64,000 nt of DNA from Bog-159 sp049511415. GTDB taxonomy: Bacteria > Acidobacteriota > Terriglobia > Bryobacterales > Bryobacteraceae. Made by a program: the position numbers and the translations under genes. Where the stretch lies: assembly GCA_049511415.1 (NCBI GenBank), contig JBEKYC010000002.1, forward strand, positions 159,811 to 223,810, written 5' to 3'. Of this stretch, positions 18,000 to 26,158 are shown piece by piece. Each line of letters starts with the position of its first letter. The stretch's first letter is position 1. The notes under the pieces were generated by a model. That model had not been told where the DNA came from and searched no databases. It worked only from the letters and a program-made list of their open reading frames with translations.

Positions 18000-19120
18000 A
18001 CACCCCTCCCCATCACTACGCTGCTTGCACGCCCGGCCGCTTCCACGCAGCGGGCGTTCTCCTCGTCCGTGCCCGTCGAAATGCGCACGCATCGCGGCAG
18101 CCCAAAAGCTCCCAAAGGCCGCACGATGACCCCCTCCCGCAGCAGCGCCTCCGTGAAAGCCTGCGCATCCGGCGCGTTATCCAACACCAGCATCACAAAA
18201 TTGGCATCCGAAGGGACCACCGTGAAGCCCATCTCGCGGAATGCGTCCGTGAGCAGCCGCAGCCCGCGCGCATTCAACTCCAGCGAACGATGCAGAAATT
18301 CCTTGTCCGCCAACGCGCCGATCCCCGCCGCTTGCGCCAGCGTGCTCGGCTCAAACGGCAATTTCACTTTCAAGAGATTGCCGATCAGTTCCTCGTGCGC
18401 GAATCCGTAGCCGATGCGTATGCCCGCCAATCCGTAGATCTTTGAAAACGTCCGCAGCGTGATCACGTTGTCGTAGCGGTAGTGCATCGAATCCGGATAC
18501 CGCGGGTTATCCTTGGCGTACTCGAAATACGCTTCATCCAGAATGATCAGCACCCGTTCCGGCACGTGTTTGTAAAAGTCGTCGAACTCGTGCCTGGTAA
18601 AGATGGTCCCCGTGGGATTGTTCGGATTCGCCAGGTAAATGATCTTGGTGCGCTCCGTAATCGCGCCGGCCAGCGCCACCAGATCGTAATGCCAGTCGCG
18701 GTACGGCACCGTCCGGTATTGGACGCCGCGCGACCGTGCCAGAACCTGGAATCCGATAAAAGCCGCATCCGTGGTGAGCACTTCGTCATCATCACAAAGG
18801 AAGGTCCTGATAATGCCGGACATGATCCCTTCCGATCCGCTGCCGGCGATGACGTTTTGCGGTTTCAGATCGAACTTCTCGGCCAATGTGCGGCGCAGAT
18901 CCAGGCCGCCGTTGGGATAGAGGTTCAGACCGTTGAGTTGCAGGCGAATCGCATCCAGTGCCTGCGGTGATGGTCCGAGGGGATTTTCGTTGGATGCCAG
19001 CTTCGAGACATGCGTTAATCCATACGAAGCTCGCACTTCTTCGATGGAGCGGCCCGGCTCGTACGGGCGCAACGATTCAATGTATGGCGGAACCAGAGGC
19101 ATCAAGCTGTCCTTTACCAT
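17987..19120 (-). CDS. HisC-type aminotransferase, probably aromatic amino acid transaminase
   Basis: A 377-residue class I/II PLP aminotransferase of the HisC type: SNENPLGPSP near residue 43, NPNNPTG at 165-171 and the PLP lysine K227 in RTFSKIYGLAGIRIG. By sequence type it could be histidinol-phosphate aminotransferase, but it is cotranscribed with and overlaps hppD, whose substrate is the transamination product of tyrosine. That context favours tyrosine/aromatic transamination; dual use is possible. The start is the ATG at 19120; an ATG at 19102 is an alternative. The open frame continues far upstream without family similarity. Confidence 0.82.
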   Translation of the reverse strand: MVKDSLMPLVPPYIESLRPYEPGRSIEEVRASYGLTHVSKLASNENPLGPSPQALDAIRLQLNGLNLYPNGGLDLRRTLAEKFDLKPQNVIAGSGSEGIMSGIIRTFLCDDDEVLTTDAAFIGFQVLARSRGVQYRTVPYRDWHYDLVALAGAITERTKIIYLANPNNPTGTIFTRHEFDDFYKHVPERVLIILDEAYFEYAKDNPRYPDSMHYRYDNVITLRTFSKIYGLAGIRIGYGFAHEELIGNLLKVKLPFEPSTLAQAAGIGALADKEFLHRSLELNARGLRLLTDAFREMGFTVVPSDANFVMLVLDNAPDAQAFTEALLREGVIVRPLGAFGLPRCVRISTGTDEENARCVEAAGRASSVVMGRGVCKP

Positions 19121-19135
19121 GGTAATTCCAATGGC

Positions 19136-20449
19136 ATGCGAGGGGGATCCCGAGATTTGACGCTTCCGGCTACCTTGCGCGCCCTCCGCTACCGCAATTT
19201 CCAATTGTTCTTCGGCGGCCAGCTCATTTCCTTGATCGGCACCTGGATGCAGAACGTCGCCCAGGCGTGGCTGGTCTACCGGCTGACGGGTTCCTCGGTC
19301 ATGCTGGGTCTGGTGAGCTTTGCCGGCCAGATCCCCGTCTTCCTGATCTCCCCGCTGGGCGGCATTGTGGCCGACCGGTTTCCCCGCCAGCGCGTGGTGA
19401 TCGCTACCCAAACGGCATCCATGCTGCTGGCGTTGACTCTGTCCGCGCTGACGCTTACGGGCGCCGTGCAAAAATGGCACATCATGCTTCTGGCCGTGGG
19501 ACTCGGGGTGGTGAACGCCTTCGACATCCCCGCCCGCCAGTCGTTCTTCGTGGAGATGGTGGGCCGCGAAGACCTGATCAACGCCATCGCCCTGAACTCG
19601 TCCATGTTCAATGCTTCGCGGGTGATCGGTCCCGCCGTGGCGGGGATTCTGGTGGCCACCATCGGCGAAGGATGGTGCTTCTTTGCCAATGGTGTCAGCT
19701 ACGTGGCGGTAATCATCGGGCTGCTCTGTATGCGGCTGCCTCCCTACGCGCCGGTGGCGCGCACGACTTCCCCATTCGCGGACGTAATCGAAGGCTTCCG
19801 TTTCGTAATCGCGAGCCGGCCGATCCATCACCTGATGATTCTGCTGGGCATCCTAAGTCTCACGGGTATGCCGTTCGCCGTGCTGATGCCCATCTTCGCG
19901 GACAAGATTCTGCATGGCGGCGCGCGCGGGCTGGGGATTCTGATGGGCGCTTCCGGCATTGGAGCGCTGGGTGGCGCGCTGCTGCTGGCGTCGCGGGAAA
20001 CGGTTCACGGACTGGGGCGCTGGGTGGCGATTTCGGCGGCGGCCTTCGGAGGAACCCTGGTGATCTTTGCGCTATCGCACTCTTTCTGGCCCTCCTGCGC
20101 TCTGCTCATGCCCGTGGGCTTTGCCATGATGGTGGAAATGGGATCGTCGAACACGCTCATTCAGACCATGTCGCCCGATCGCCTGCGCGGCCGCGTGATG
20201 TCGGTCTATTCCATGATGTTCATGGGCATGGCGCCACTGGGCGCCGTGCTCAGCGGCGTGTCGGCCGACCGTTGGGGCGCTTCCGTCACGGTGGCCGCGG
20301 GCGGCATCGTGTGCATGTCCGCGGCGGCGGTTTTTGGATGGCGCTTGCCGGGCTTGCGGGCCGAAGCCCGCCGGCTGATCGCGGCGGCGCAGATGGCCGG
20401 CGGCGAACCGGCGCAGGGCGCTACCGGGCGCATCGCGGTGCTGAAATAG
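19136..20449 (+). CDS. MFS transporter, EntS-like (MFS_3)
   Basis: A 437-residue transporter with about twelve hydrophobic segments. The start LRALRYRNFQLFFGGQLISLIGTWMQ and loop motifs ADRFPRQRVV and SPDRLRGRVMSVYSM mark the MFS_3 group that includes the enterobactin exporter EntS. Substrate unknown; efflux of a small molecule is likely. The start could be ATG 19136 or the TTG at 19157, which has GAGGGGGA upstream. Only 15 bases separate it from the divergent aminotransferase start. The mpg gene follows after a single base, so they are probably cotranscribed. Confidence 0.83.
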   Translation: MRGGSRDLTLPATLRALRYRNFQLFFGGQLISLIGTWMQNVAQAWLVYRLTGSSVMLGLVSFAGQIPVFLISPLGGIVADRFPRQRVVIATQTASMLLALTLSALTLTGAVQKWHIMLLAVGLGVVNAFDIPARQSFFVEMVGREDLINAIALNSSMFNASRVIGPAVAGILVATIGEGWCFFANGVSYVAVIIGLLCMRLPPYAPVARTTSPFADVIEGFRFVIASRPIHHLMILLGILSLTGMPFAVLMPIFADKILHGGARGLGILMGASGIGALGGALLLASRETVHGLGRWVAISAAAFGGTLVIFALSHSFWPSCALLMPVGFAMMVEMGSSNTLIQTMSPDRLRGRVMSVYSMMFMGMAPLGAVLSGVSADRWGASVTVAAGGIVCMSAAAVFGWRLPGLRAEARRLIAAAQMAGGEPAQGATGRIAVLK

Positions 20450-20450
20450 G

Positions 20451-21017
20451 ATGATCCTGCTACGCAGCTTTTACGCGCGTCCCGCCGTGGATGTCGCGCG
20501 CGGCCTGCTCGGCAAGATCCTGGTGCACGGCGAGACCGCGGGTAAGATCGTCGAGACGGAGGCCTATCTGGCGGCCGCCGGAGACCTGGCCGCGCATTCC
20601 GCGCGCGGTATCACCAATCGCACCCGCGTCATCTTCGGACCGCCCGGCCACGCCTACGTGTACTTGATCTACGGCATGTACGAGTGTCTTAACCTGGTGG
20701 CGGAGCCGGACGGCCAACCCGGATGCGTACTCATACGTGCCGTTGAACCCGTGCGGGGAATCGAGATCATGCAGTGCCGCCGCCCCGCCGCCCGGAAGCT
20801 GCGCGATTTGGCATCGGGTCCCGGCAAGCTCACGTTGGCGATGGGCATCACGCGCGCGCAAAACGGCGCCGATGTGACGCGCGGCGGCCTTACCGTACAC
20901 GCGCCGCGCCACGAAGAGCCGTTCGAAATAGGCGTCACGCCGCGCATCGGCATACGCCAGTGCGCCGATTGGCCGCTGCGGTTTGTGATTGCGGGTAACC
21001 CCTTCGTCAGCCGCTGA
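20451..21017 (+). CDS. mpg: DNA-3-methyladenine glycosylase (AAG/MPG family)
   Basis: A 188-residue protein of the AAG/MPG fold: ARGLLGKILVH at residues 16-26, the catalytic EAYLAA motif near residue 43, the intercalating-loop region GPPGHAYVYLIYGMYECLN and GPGKLTLAMGI. It excises alkylated and deaminated purines in base excision repair. Its ATG is one base after the stop of the MFS gene. Length is typical of bacterial members. Confidence 0.93.
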   Translation: MILLRSFYARPAVDVARGLLGKILVHGETAGKIVETEAYLAAAGDLAAHSARGITNRTRVIFGPPGHAYVYLIYGMYECLNLVAEPDGQPGCVLIRAVEPVRGIEIMQCRRPAARKLRDLASGPGKLTLAMGITRAQNGADVTRGGLTVHAPRHEEPFEIGVTPRIGIRQCADWPLRFVIAGNPFVSR

Positions 21018-21032
21018 TCCACGCGCCGCTCG

Positions 21033-22367
21033 TCAGCGTGCGCAGCGGTTCTCCGCGATCTGATTGCCTGCCAGTGCAACGTGCGGCGCCGCCTCGATGC
21101 ACCATTTGTCCATGCCGAAGCCCGAGACTTCGTTGCCGGTAATCCGGTTGTGCGCCGCCGGCGCCGGACGCGCCGCGCCACCCGCCAGATAAATGCCCGA
21201 ACGCAACAAATCCGGCTGTTCGGGCGCGTAGTTGCAGCGGGCTTTGGTCATATCGCCGGTGCAGCGGTTGCGGTTCAGGTTCAGGAAACGATTGCCCGAT
21301 ACCGTGTGTCCGGAGCCGATCAGAAACAGCCCACCGAAGCCCGCGCCATCGATCAGGTTGCCGGTGATGGTCACGTTGACCGGCTGCATATCCGGATTGG
21401 AATCGCCGAATACGATGCCGAACTGCGCGTAGGGATATTGGTCGTATGCGCCGCGGCTGATACAGGAATTGCCGCTTACCTCGCCATCGTGAAAGCCGTC
21501 CAGGTCGATGCACTGGCCGTTGATGTCGGTGAAGCGGTTGTTCCGGTAGACGGAGCGATCCACGTCGCCGGCGGTATCGACGGCCACCGGCACGGCGTAG
21601 GTGAGCATATCCACCAACTCCACCGGATAGCCGATGCGCGCGCCGGTATTGTTCTCCACGCGCACGTTCGTGGCGTGGCCTATCTGAATGGCATCGCGCG
21701 CCACTTCCTCGATGGAATTGCCGGCGATGACCCCGTTCGCATTGCGCGGGGAATGATAGTTGGAATGCGTCCAGATGGCGTTGCCGCGCACGCGGCGGAC
21801 GATCGATTGGCGGACTTCGAAATCGCGCGTGCCTTCCTCCAGCAGAATTCCGCCCGAGGCGTTGTTGCGGCCCGCTGCCGTGAGCGAGCCGGAATCCTCC
21901 ACCCGCACGGCTTCGATGCGCACGCCCGTGGAGGCGCTCAGGACGATGGCGTAGTTGGCTACCTCGGCGAATGACACACCCCGAATCGTCACGTGTGCCG
22001 CATTCTCGATCACGATGCCATCGTTGCGGTAATAGTGGGCAAATGGGACGTCGGAGGGCGGCAGGCCGATCGGTTTGGCGAGCGCCGCGCGGTTGCCTTC
22101 GATGCGAAAGCCGGTGAGGCGCAGGCCCCTGACGTTGCGCGCGTAGATCAGCGCGCGGCCTGCAAAGTCCGGGGCGGCGCGCAGAATGGTGCCGGCGGGC
22201 GCGCCGCGGATCTCGAGAGCACGAGAGCCGTCGGGGATGCTGAGTTCGCGGTGCAGCACGATGATGCCGGCGGGCAGATCGATTATGCCGGTTCGTTGGG
22301 AGAGATCCGGCGGCTTGGGAGCGCAGGCTGTCAAGACCAGCAGCGCCAGCGCCGCGGCGAAACGCAC
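21033..22367 (-). CDS. Right-handed beta-helix lipoprotein (NosD/pectate-lyase-like)
   Basis: A 444-residue protein with a lipoprotein signal peptide ending LTAC (cysteine at 15). Repeated parallel beta-helix units follow, for example NVRGLRLTGFRIEGN, AAHVTIRGVSFAEV, GNSIEEVARDAIQIGHATNVRVENN and VTITGNLIDGAGFGGLFLIGSGHTVSGN. Such proteins bind or cut polysaccharides, but no catalytic residues can be assigned. The GTG start follows the methyltransferase stop by one base, so the two are one transcript. Together with the sugar-related neighbours it suggests a surface polysaccharide role (inference). Confidence 0.78.
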   Translation of the reverse strand: MRFAAALALLVLTACAPKPPDLSQRTGIIDLPAGIIVLHRELSIPDGSRALEIRGAPAGTILRAAPDFAGRALIYARNVRGLRLTGFRIEGNRAALAKPIGLPPSDVPFAHYYRNDGIVIENAAHVTIRGVSFAEVANYAIVLSASTGVRIEAVRVEDSGSLTAAGRNNASGGILLEEGTRDFEVRQSIVRRVRGNAIWTHSNYHSPRNANGVIAGNSIEEVARDAIQIGHATNVRVENNTGARIGYPVELVDMLTYAVPVAVDTAGDVDRSVYRNNRFTDINGQCIDLDGFHDGEVSGNSCISRGAYDQYPYAQFGIVFGDSNPDMQPVNVTITGNLIDGAGFGGLFLIGSGHTVSGNRFLNLNRNRCTGDMTKARCNYAPEQPDLLRSGIYLAGGAARPAPAAHNRITGNEVSGFGMDKWCIEAAPHVALAGNQIAENRCAR

Positions 22368-22368
22368 C

Positions 22369-23661
22369 TCAGGCGACCTCGATGGGCAATGGCGGGAACG
22401 GCCGCGCGCCGGCTTGCACGTGTAATAGATGCGGTCCGGGCGGAATGCCGTCCGGAAGGTACGCGTTGATCTCGTAGCGCTGCTCCAGCGGGCCGGTGCA
22501 GAAGATATCCAGATTGTTCAACGGCCATTGGTCCACCTGCGCGTGCACGCGATCCGGGTGCGTCAATTCCTCGATCACCAACTTGATCCAGCGGCTGACG
22601 ATGCGCGTTCCGGAGAGCAGGTTCACGCCATCGCGGACCGAAAGCAGGCGCGGCACCAGCGGCCCCGGCGGGATTACGCGCATCCATTGCGGCGCGGCCA
22701 GCGGCTGACCCAGGCGGAACACTTCCACCGGCACCAGCCCGGTGCGCGTGCCGGCGGGCAGCGCGACATTCAACTGCACCACGCCATCCCACTCCGCCGG
22801 ACCGAGGTAGGAGAGATCGGCGGGAACGCCGTCGATGCGCACTTCCAGGTTCAGCAGGTCGGCATCCGGCGGCAGGTTTTCCAGGCGCAGCGCGGCGAAG
22901 GCGCGCGGCCCGGAAGCCGGCACCAGCGGATCGCCGGTGAGCGCATTGCTTATGGCGCGGATGCGCGCGATGTTGGAATCCGAACGTAGAGCTGTGCGCC
23001 ATCCGGACGGCTGCTTCCGCCAGGTGGTCCACATGTACTGCGTGGCGACGCCTTCGAGCGCGAGCAACTGGAAGTCGTGGCGGAGGGCGAAATCGGCCAC
23101 ATCCGCGGCCTGGATGCGCACGCCTTCCCAGGTAGTGTAGCGCGCGGAAGTCTCCGGCAGTCCGTTGATCTGGCAGCGCAGAATGCCGCCGGGCTGAAGC
23201 ACGCGGCGGGCTTCGGCCAGATAGCCGAGCACTACGTCGCGGCTGGGGATGTGCTGGAACACGGCGTAGGAATAGACGAAGTCGAACGACTCATCCGCAA
23301 ATGCTTCCAGGTTTGATTCGGCGGCATGCCTGGGGTGCGCATTGGGGACGTCGCGCAGTTTCTCGGCGGCCAGGCGGATCATCTCGTCGGAGATGTCGAT
23401 GCCGTGGATTTCGGCGAAATCCGCGCTCAACGGGCGCATGAGGCGGCCGGGGCCGCAGCCGATTTCGAGAGCCTTGCCACGGCGCGTGGGCGGCAGCCGT
23501 TTGATCTCGCCGCGCAAGCCGCGCAGCACGTCGGCGGCGGTGGCGAAGAACTCGGCGTCGTCCTGCTCGCGGCGTCCGAAGGCCACGTAATAGTGCGGAT
23601 CTTCGCGCGCGCGTTCGTTCCACTCCTGGCGCATGCGGTCAACAACATTGGAGTCGGCCAT
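22369..23661 (-). CDS. Class I SAM-dependent methyltransferase with C-terminal beta domain
   Basis: A 430-residue protein. The N-terminal half is a Rossmann methyltransferase: ALEIGCGPGRLMRPL (motif I, about residue 65), GIDISDEMI, SFDFVYSYAVFQHI and RVLQPGGILRCQIN. Residues from about 240 on form a separate beta-rich region (VRIDGVPADLSYLGPAEWDG and following) with no catalytic motif that I recognise, possibly a carbohydrate- or lipid-binding module. It is divergent from the Wzt-like gene, from which it is separated by a shared -10 region. The likely target is a glycan or lipid. Confidence 0.75.
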   Translation of the reverse strand: MADSNVVDRMRQEWNERAREDPHYYVAFGRREQDDAEFFATAADVLRGLRGEIKRLPPTRRGKALEIGCGPGRLMRPLSADFAEIHGIDISDEMIRLAAEKLRDVPNAHPRHAAESNLEAFADESFDFVYSYAVFQHIPSRDVVLGYLAEARRVLQPGGILRCQINGLPETSARYTTWEGVRIQAADVADFALRHDFQLLALEGVATQYMWTTWRKQPSGWRTALRSDSNIARIRAISNALTGDPLVPASGPRAFAALRLENLPPDADLLNLEVRIDGVPADLSYLGPAEWDGVVQLNVALPAGTRTGLVPVEVFRLGQPLAAPQWMRVIPPGPLVPRLLSVRDGVNLLSGTRIVSRWIKLVIEELTHPDRVHAQVDQWPLNNLDIFCTGPLEQRYEINAYLPDGIPPGPHLLHVQAGARPFPPLPIEVA

Positions 23662-23671
23662 GCCTACCCGG

Positions 23672-23678
23672 TATTCTA
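23672..23678. promoter_or_regulatory. Overlapping bidirectional -10 element (TATTCTA)
   Basis: On the plus strand TATTCT ends eight bases before the ATG at 23686. On the minus strand the same bases read TAGAAT, eleven bases before the ATG at 23661. One near-symmetric heptamer can therefore serve both divergent genes. No -35 boxes are obvious. Confidence 0.45.
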
Positions 23679-23685
23679 ACTAGTA

Positions 23686-24618
23686 ATGGCGATTGTTTTC
23701 CGGCAGGTGGTTTGTGCGCCGCTCGACGGGTTTGACGCTACGGCGCCCAGTGGGGCGGTGACCGGCATCATCGGCGAGGACGGGGCGGGAAAGGGCGCGC
23801 TGCTGCGGCTGGCGGCAGGCGTCGCGAAGGCGCGGGCAGGCGCGGTGGAGGCACGCGAGCCGCGGCGGCTGCTAGGACCGGACGATGCGCTGGACTTCTC
23901 GCCGGCGGCGGTGCTGGCCATGGAGCATACCCTCGCGCGGCACGACGCGGTAGTGCGGCTGCACGCGGCGATGGCGCTCGACAAGCTGCGCCGCGCCGGG
24001 ACCACGGTGCTGCTGGTCTCGCACGAGGAGAATCTCCTGCGCCAGGTTGCGGACGAGATCTGGTGGCTGGACCATGGCAAACTGGCAGGACGAGGCGATC
24101 CGGAAGAGGTGCTGCGCGCTTATGCGGGGCACGTCGCGCGGCGCATCCGGGAGAGTGGCGAGCCGACCCAAATGGATCCCCGCTGGCGGCGCGGCGACGG
24201 CCGCGCGCGTATCGAGAAACTGGAGTTGCTGGGCGAATTGGGCCAGCCGTCGAGCGTGGTGCGCAGCGGGGAACTGGCCGTAGCGCGGGTGATGCTTCGC
24301 TTCCAGGATGCCGTGGCATCTCCCGTGGTGGGCCTGATGATCCGCAGCCGCGCGGGCATGAATGTCTACGGCACCAACACGGAACTGGAAGGCATCAAGC
24401 TGGGGCCGTGCACGGCGGGCCAGATCGTCGAACTCACCTTCGCCTTCCGCTGCGAACTCTGCAACGGGGAGTACACGCTAACCGCGGCGTCGCACGATCC
24501 GGACGGCGTGTGGCACGACTGGCTGGAGGATGCGATTGCTTTCGCGGTGGCGGATAGCCGCTATACGGCCGGCGTCGCCAACCTGAGGGCGACGGTTAAG
24601 ACTTGCTGTCCAGGATGA
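23686..24618 (+). CDS. Degenerate Wzt-like ABC protein with carbohydrate-binding C-terminal domain
   Basis: A 310-residue protein. The N-terminal part resembles an ABC ATPase: a Walker A-like GEDGAGKG (residues 30-37) and an intact H-loop region TVLLVSHEE (H113) followed by DHGKLAGRGDPEEVLRAY. But only about 75 residues separate them; the Q-loop and the LSGGQ signature are missing, and the Walker B aspartate is replaced (VLAMEHTL in place of LLVDEVL). The C-terminal half (about 175-310) is like the Wzt C-terminal domain that reads the end of O-antigen chains (GEYTLTAASHDPDGVWHDW). ATP hydrolysis is doubtful. No Wzm permease is adjacent. Confidence 0.7.
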   Translation: MAIVFRQVVCAPLDGFDATAPSGAVTGIIGEDGAGKGALLRLAAGVAKARAGAVEAREPRRLLGPDDALDFSPAAVLAMEHTLARHDAVVRLHAAMALDKLRRAGTTVLLVSHEENLLRQVADEIWWLDHGKLAGRGDPEEVLRAYAGHVARRIRESGEPTQMDPRWRRGDGRARIEKLELLGELGQPSSVVRSGELAVARVMLRFQDAVASPVVGLMIRSRAGMNVYGTNTELEGIKLGPCTAGQIVELTFAFRCELCNGEYTLTAASHDPDGVWHDWLEDAIAFAVADSRYTAGVANLRATVKTCCPG

Positions 24619-25948
24619 AGGTCGGCACCAGGCCGCCTACCGACGAGAAGCCGGCGTGGCCGGTGGAAAGCCAACTGGAGCAGCTCAGGACTTTGCCCAG
24701 GTAAGCGTGCGGATGCACGTCCACCTGCATGTCCTTGAACTCCAGTTGACCGTAAGTCACCATGGGGAAGACCGAACGCACCGGCGCCACCCGCTCCTGC
24801 ACCACGTAGGGCGAACGCTGGGCCTGCTTCAGGGCGCGATCCCAGGCGGTCTCGTCCATGTCCCAGCCGAAGAAACTGTGCTGGTCGCTGTAGTCGTCGT
24901 TGGGCTTCAGCACCAGTTTGTCGCGATTCTGCGCGATGAACTCGAGCAGATCGATGGGTTCGCCGTTGTAGATCGTCTTGCCGGGCGCAACCAGGCGCGT
25001 CCACGGCACGTGATCGTGAATGGCCTTGCGCTCGCTGGCCGGAAACTTGGCCGTCAGTTCGTCGTCGGTGAGCAGACCGAACATGGCCTTCTTGTGCGCC
25101 AACTCGGAACGAAAGCTGTTCACCACGCAGACGGTGCGCTCGCGATAAGCCCGCACCAGCGGATGCGTCAGGTCGAAGCGCATCAGAAATTCCTGCACGC
25201 TGATGCGGCGGTAAACCAGATCGATCTCAAACGGGCCTTTGCGCAGAACCCGGTTGCGGTACTCCAGTTGATCGGGCGACACGATTTCCACGGAGTAGCC
25301 TTCCGCGCGGAAGAAATCGCGAAACAACTCGTATTCGCTCTGCCCCGCATGGTACGCCGGACGGAATTCCAGGATGGCGATGTTGGGCTTCTTATGTCCG
25401 CCAAACTGCTTGTACGCTTTCAGGAGCGCTCCCAGCAAGTGCTTCTTGCCGCCCACGCGCGAGAGATGATAACGCTTGCGCATTTCCTTCACGGGCGGCG
25501 AATCGTAAAAGAGGTCAGACAGCACTTCCGTATAAGCCGCGCCACTGGGCGAGTCGGCATTATACTGCACTACGCGCAGAGTGCCGTTGTTGACATGCGA
25601 ATCGAGGCGCGCGGAAACTTCGGGCACCTGATAACCCGGGTCGATGGCCGCCAGCATCTTCTCCGCCGGCAGCAACTCCATGCGGGCCAGCAGGCTGGGA
25701 CTGGCCAGAACCATGCGCTGCATGCGATCGATGGCGCTGATCAACGCTTCGCCGGTCTTTACCAGCGATTCATACTGGCGCCGGGTAATAAAATTCGGCC
25801 GCAGAAACGGACAAATCAGGCGTCCACCCGCCGAGAGATGCTCCGCCTCCATCCGCTTATGGAGCTCGTCCACCCAGGCGAGGTCGCGGCAAGGGCCGTT
25901 TTCCAGCAGCTTATTGTACCGGGATATGGCGTCGTCTAACTGGGACAT
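24596..25948 (-). CDS. ATP-grasp-like protein (circularly permuted type suspected)
   Basis: A 450-residue cytoplasmic protein. VLKPNDDYSDQHSFFGWD around residue 365 and SPYVVQERVAP about 30 residues on look like the nucleotide-binding strands of ATP-grasp ligases; DLVYRRISVQEF near residue 245 and PNIAILEFRP near 195 resemble segments of the circularly permuted ATP-grasp and glutathionylspermidine-synthase-like group. Substrates are unknown; amide or peptide bond formation would be expected. The start is the ATG at 25948, since the TTG two codons upstream has no support. It overlaps the convergent Wzt-like gene by 23 bases at the 3' end. Confidence 0.6.
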   Translation of the reverse strand: MSQLDDAISRYNKLLENGPCRDLAWVDELHKRMEAEHLSAGGRLICPFLRPNFITRRQYESLVKTGEALISAIDRMQRMVLASPSLLARMELLPAEKMLAAIDPGYQVPEVSARLDSHVNNGTLRVVQYNADSPSGAAYTEVLSDLFYDSPPVKEMRKRYHLSRVGGKKHLLGALLKAYKQFGGHKKPNIAILEFRPAYHAGQSEYELFRDFFRAEGYSVEIVSPDQLEYRNRVLRKGPFEIDLVYRRISVQEFLMRFDLTHPLVRAYRERTVCVVNSFRSELAHKKAMFGLLTDDELTAKFPASERKAIHDHVPWTRLVAPGKTIYNGEPIDLLEFIAQNRDKLVLKPNDDYSDQHSFFGWDMDETAWDRALKQAQRSPYVVQERVAPVRSVFPMVTYGQLEFKDMQVDVHPHAYLGKVLSCSSWLSTGHAGFSSVGGLVPTFILDSKS

Positions 25949-25963
25949 TCGCAACCGTGAAAT

Positions 25964-25969
25964 ATTCTA
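25964..25969 (-). promoter_or_regulatory. -10 element TAGAAT for ATP-grasp-like gene
   Basis: On the minus strand TAGAAT lies 15 bases before the ATG at 25948, within a short AT-rich stretch. Predicted leader is about eight bases, with no Shine-Dalgarno. Confidence 0.4.
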
Positions 25970-26062
25970 TAATCAGTATCGCACAAGGTGCGCCCGTTAG
26001 CATAGTTGTAACCTTCTGAAAGTCCAATTAAGCCTTTAGTTTTCAGTAGTTTATTGAAATTT

Positions 26063-26087
26063 TAGCGACTCGTTAGCGGAATCGCTA
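26063..26087. terminator. Possible stem-loop after the oxidoreductase gene
   Basis: TAGCGA at 26063-26068 pairs with TCGCTA at 26082-26087 across a 13-base loop, in the AT-rich gap downstream of the minus-strand oxidoreductase. There is no clean run of T after it, so termination is only a possibility. Confidence 0.25.
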
Positions 26088-26158
26088 CAGTTTGGCAATT
26101 TAGCCACAAAATGGGCGGATCGTGTTTTTCGACCGGAAATTTGCCGAGCGCGCCGCTG

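Noticed and set aside
24656..25939. A 427-residue plus-strand frame
   Set aside because: Antisense shadow of the ATP-grasp-like gene, rich in H, R, V and Q without motifs.
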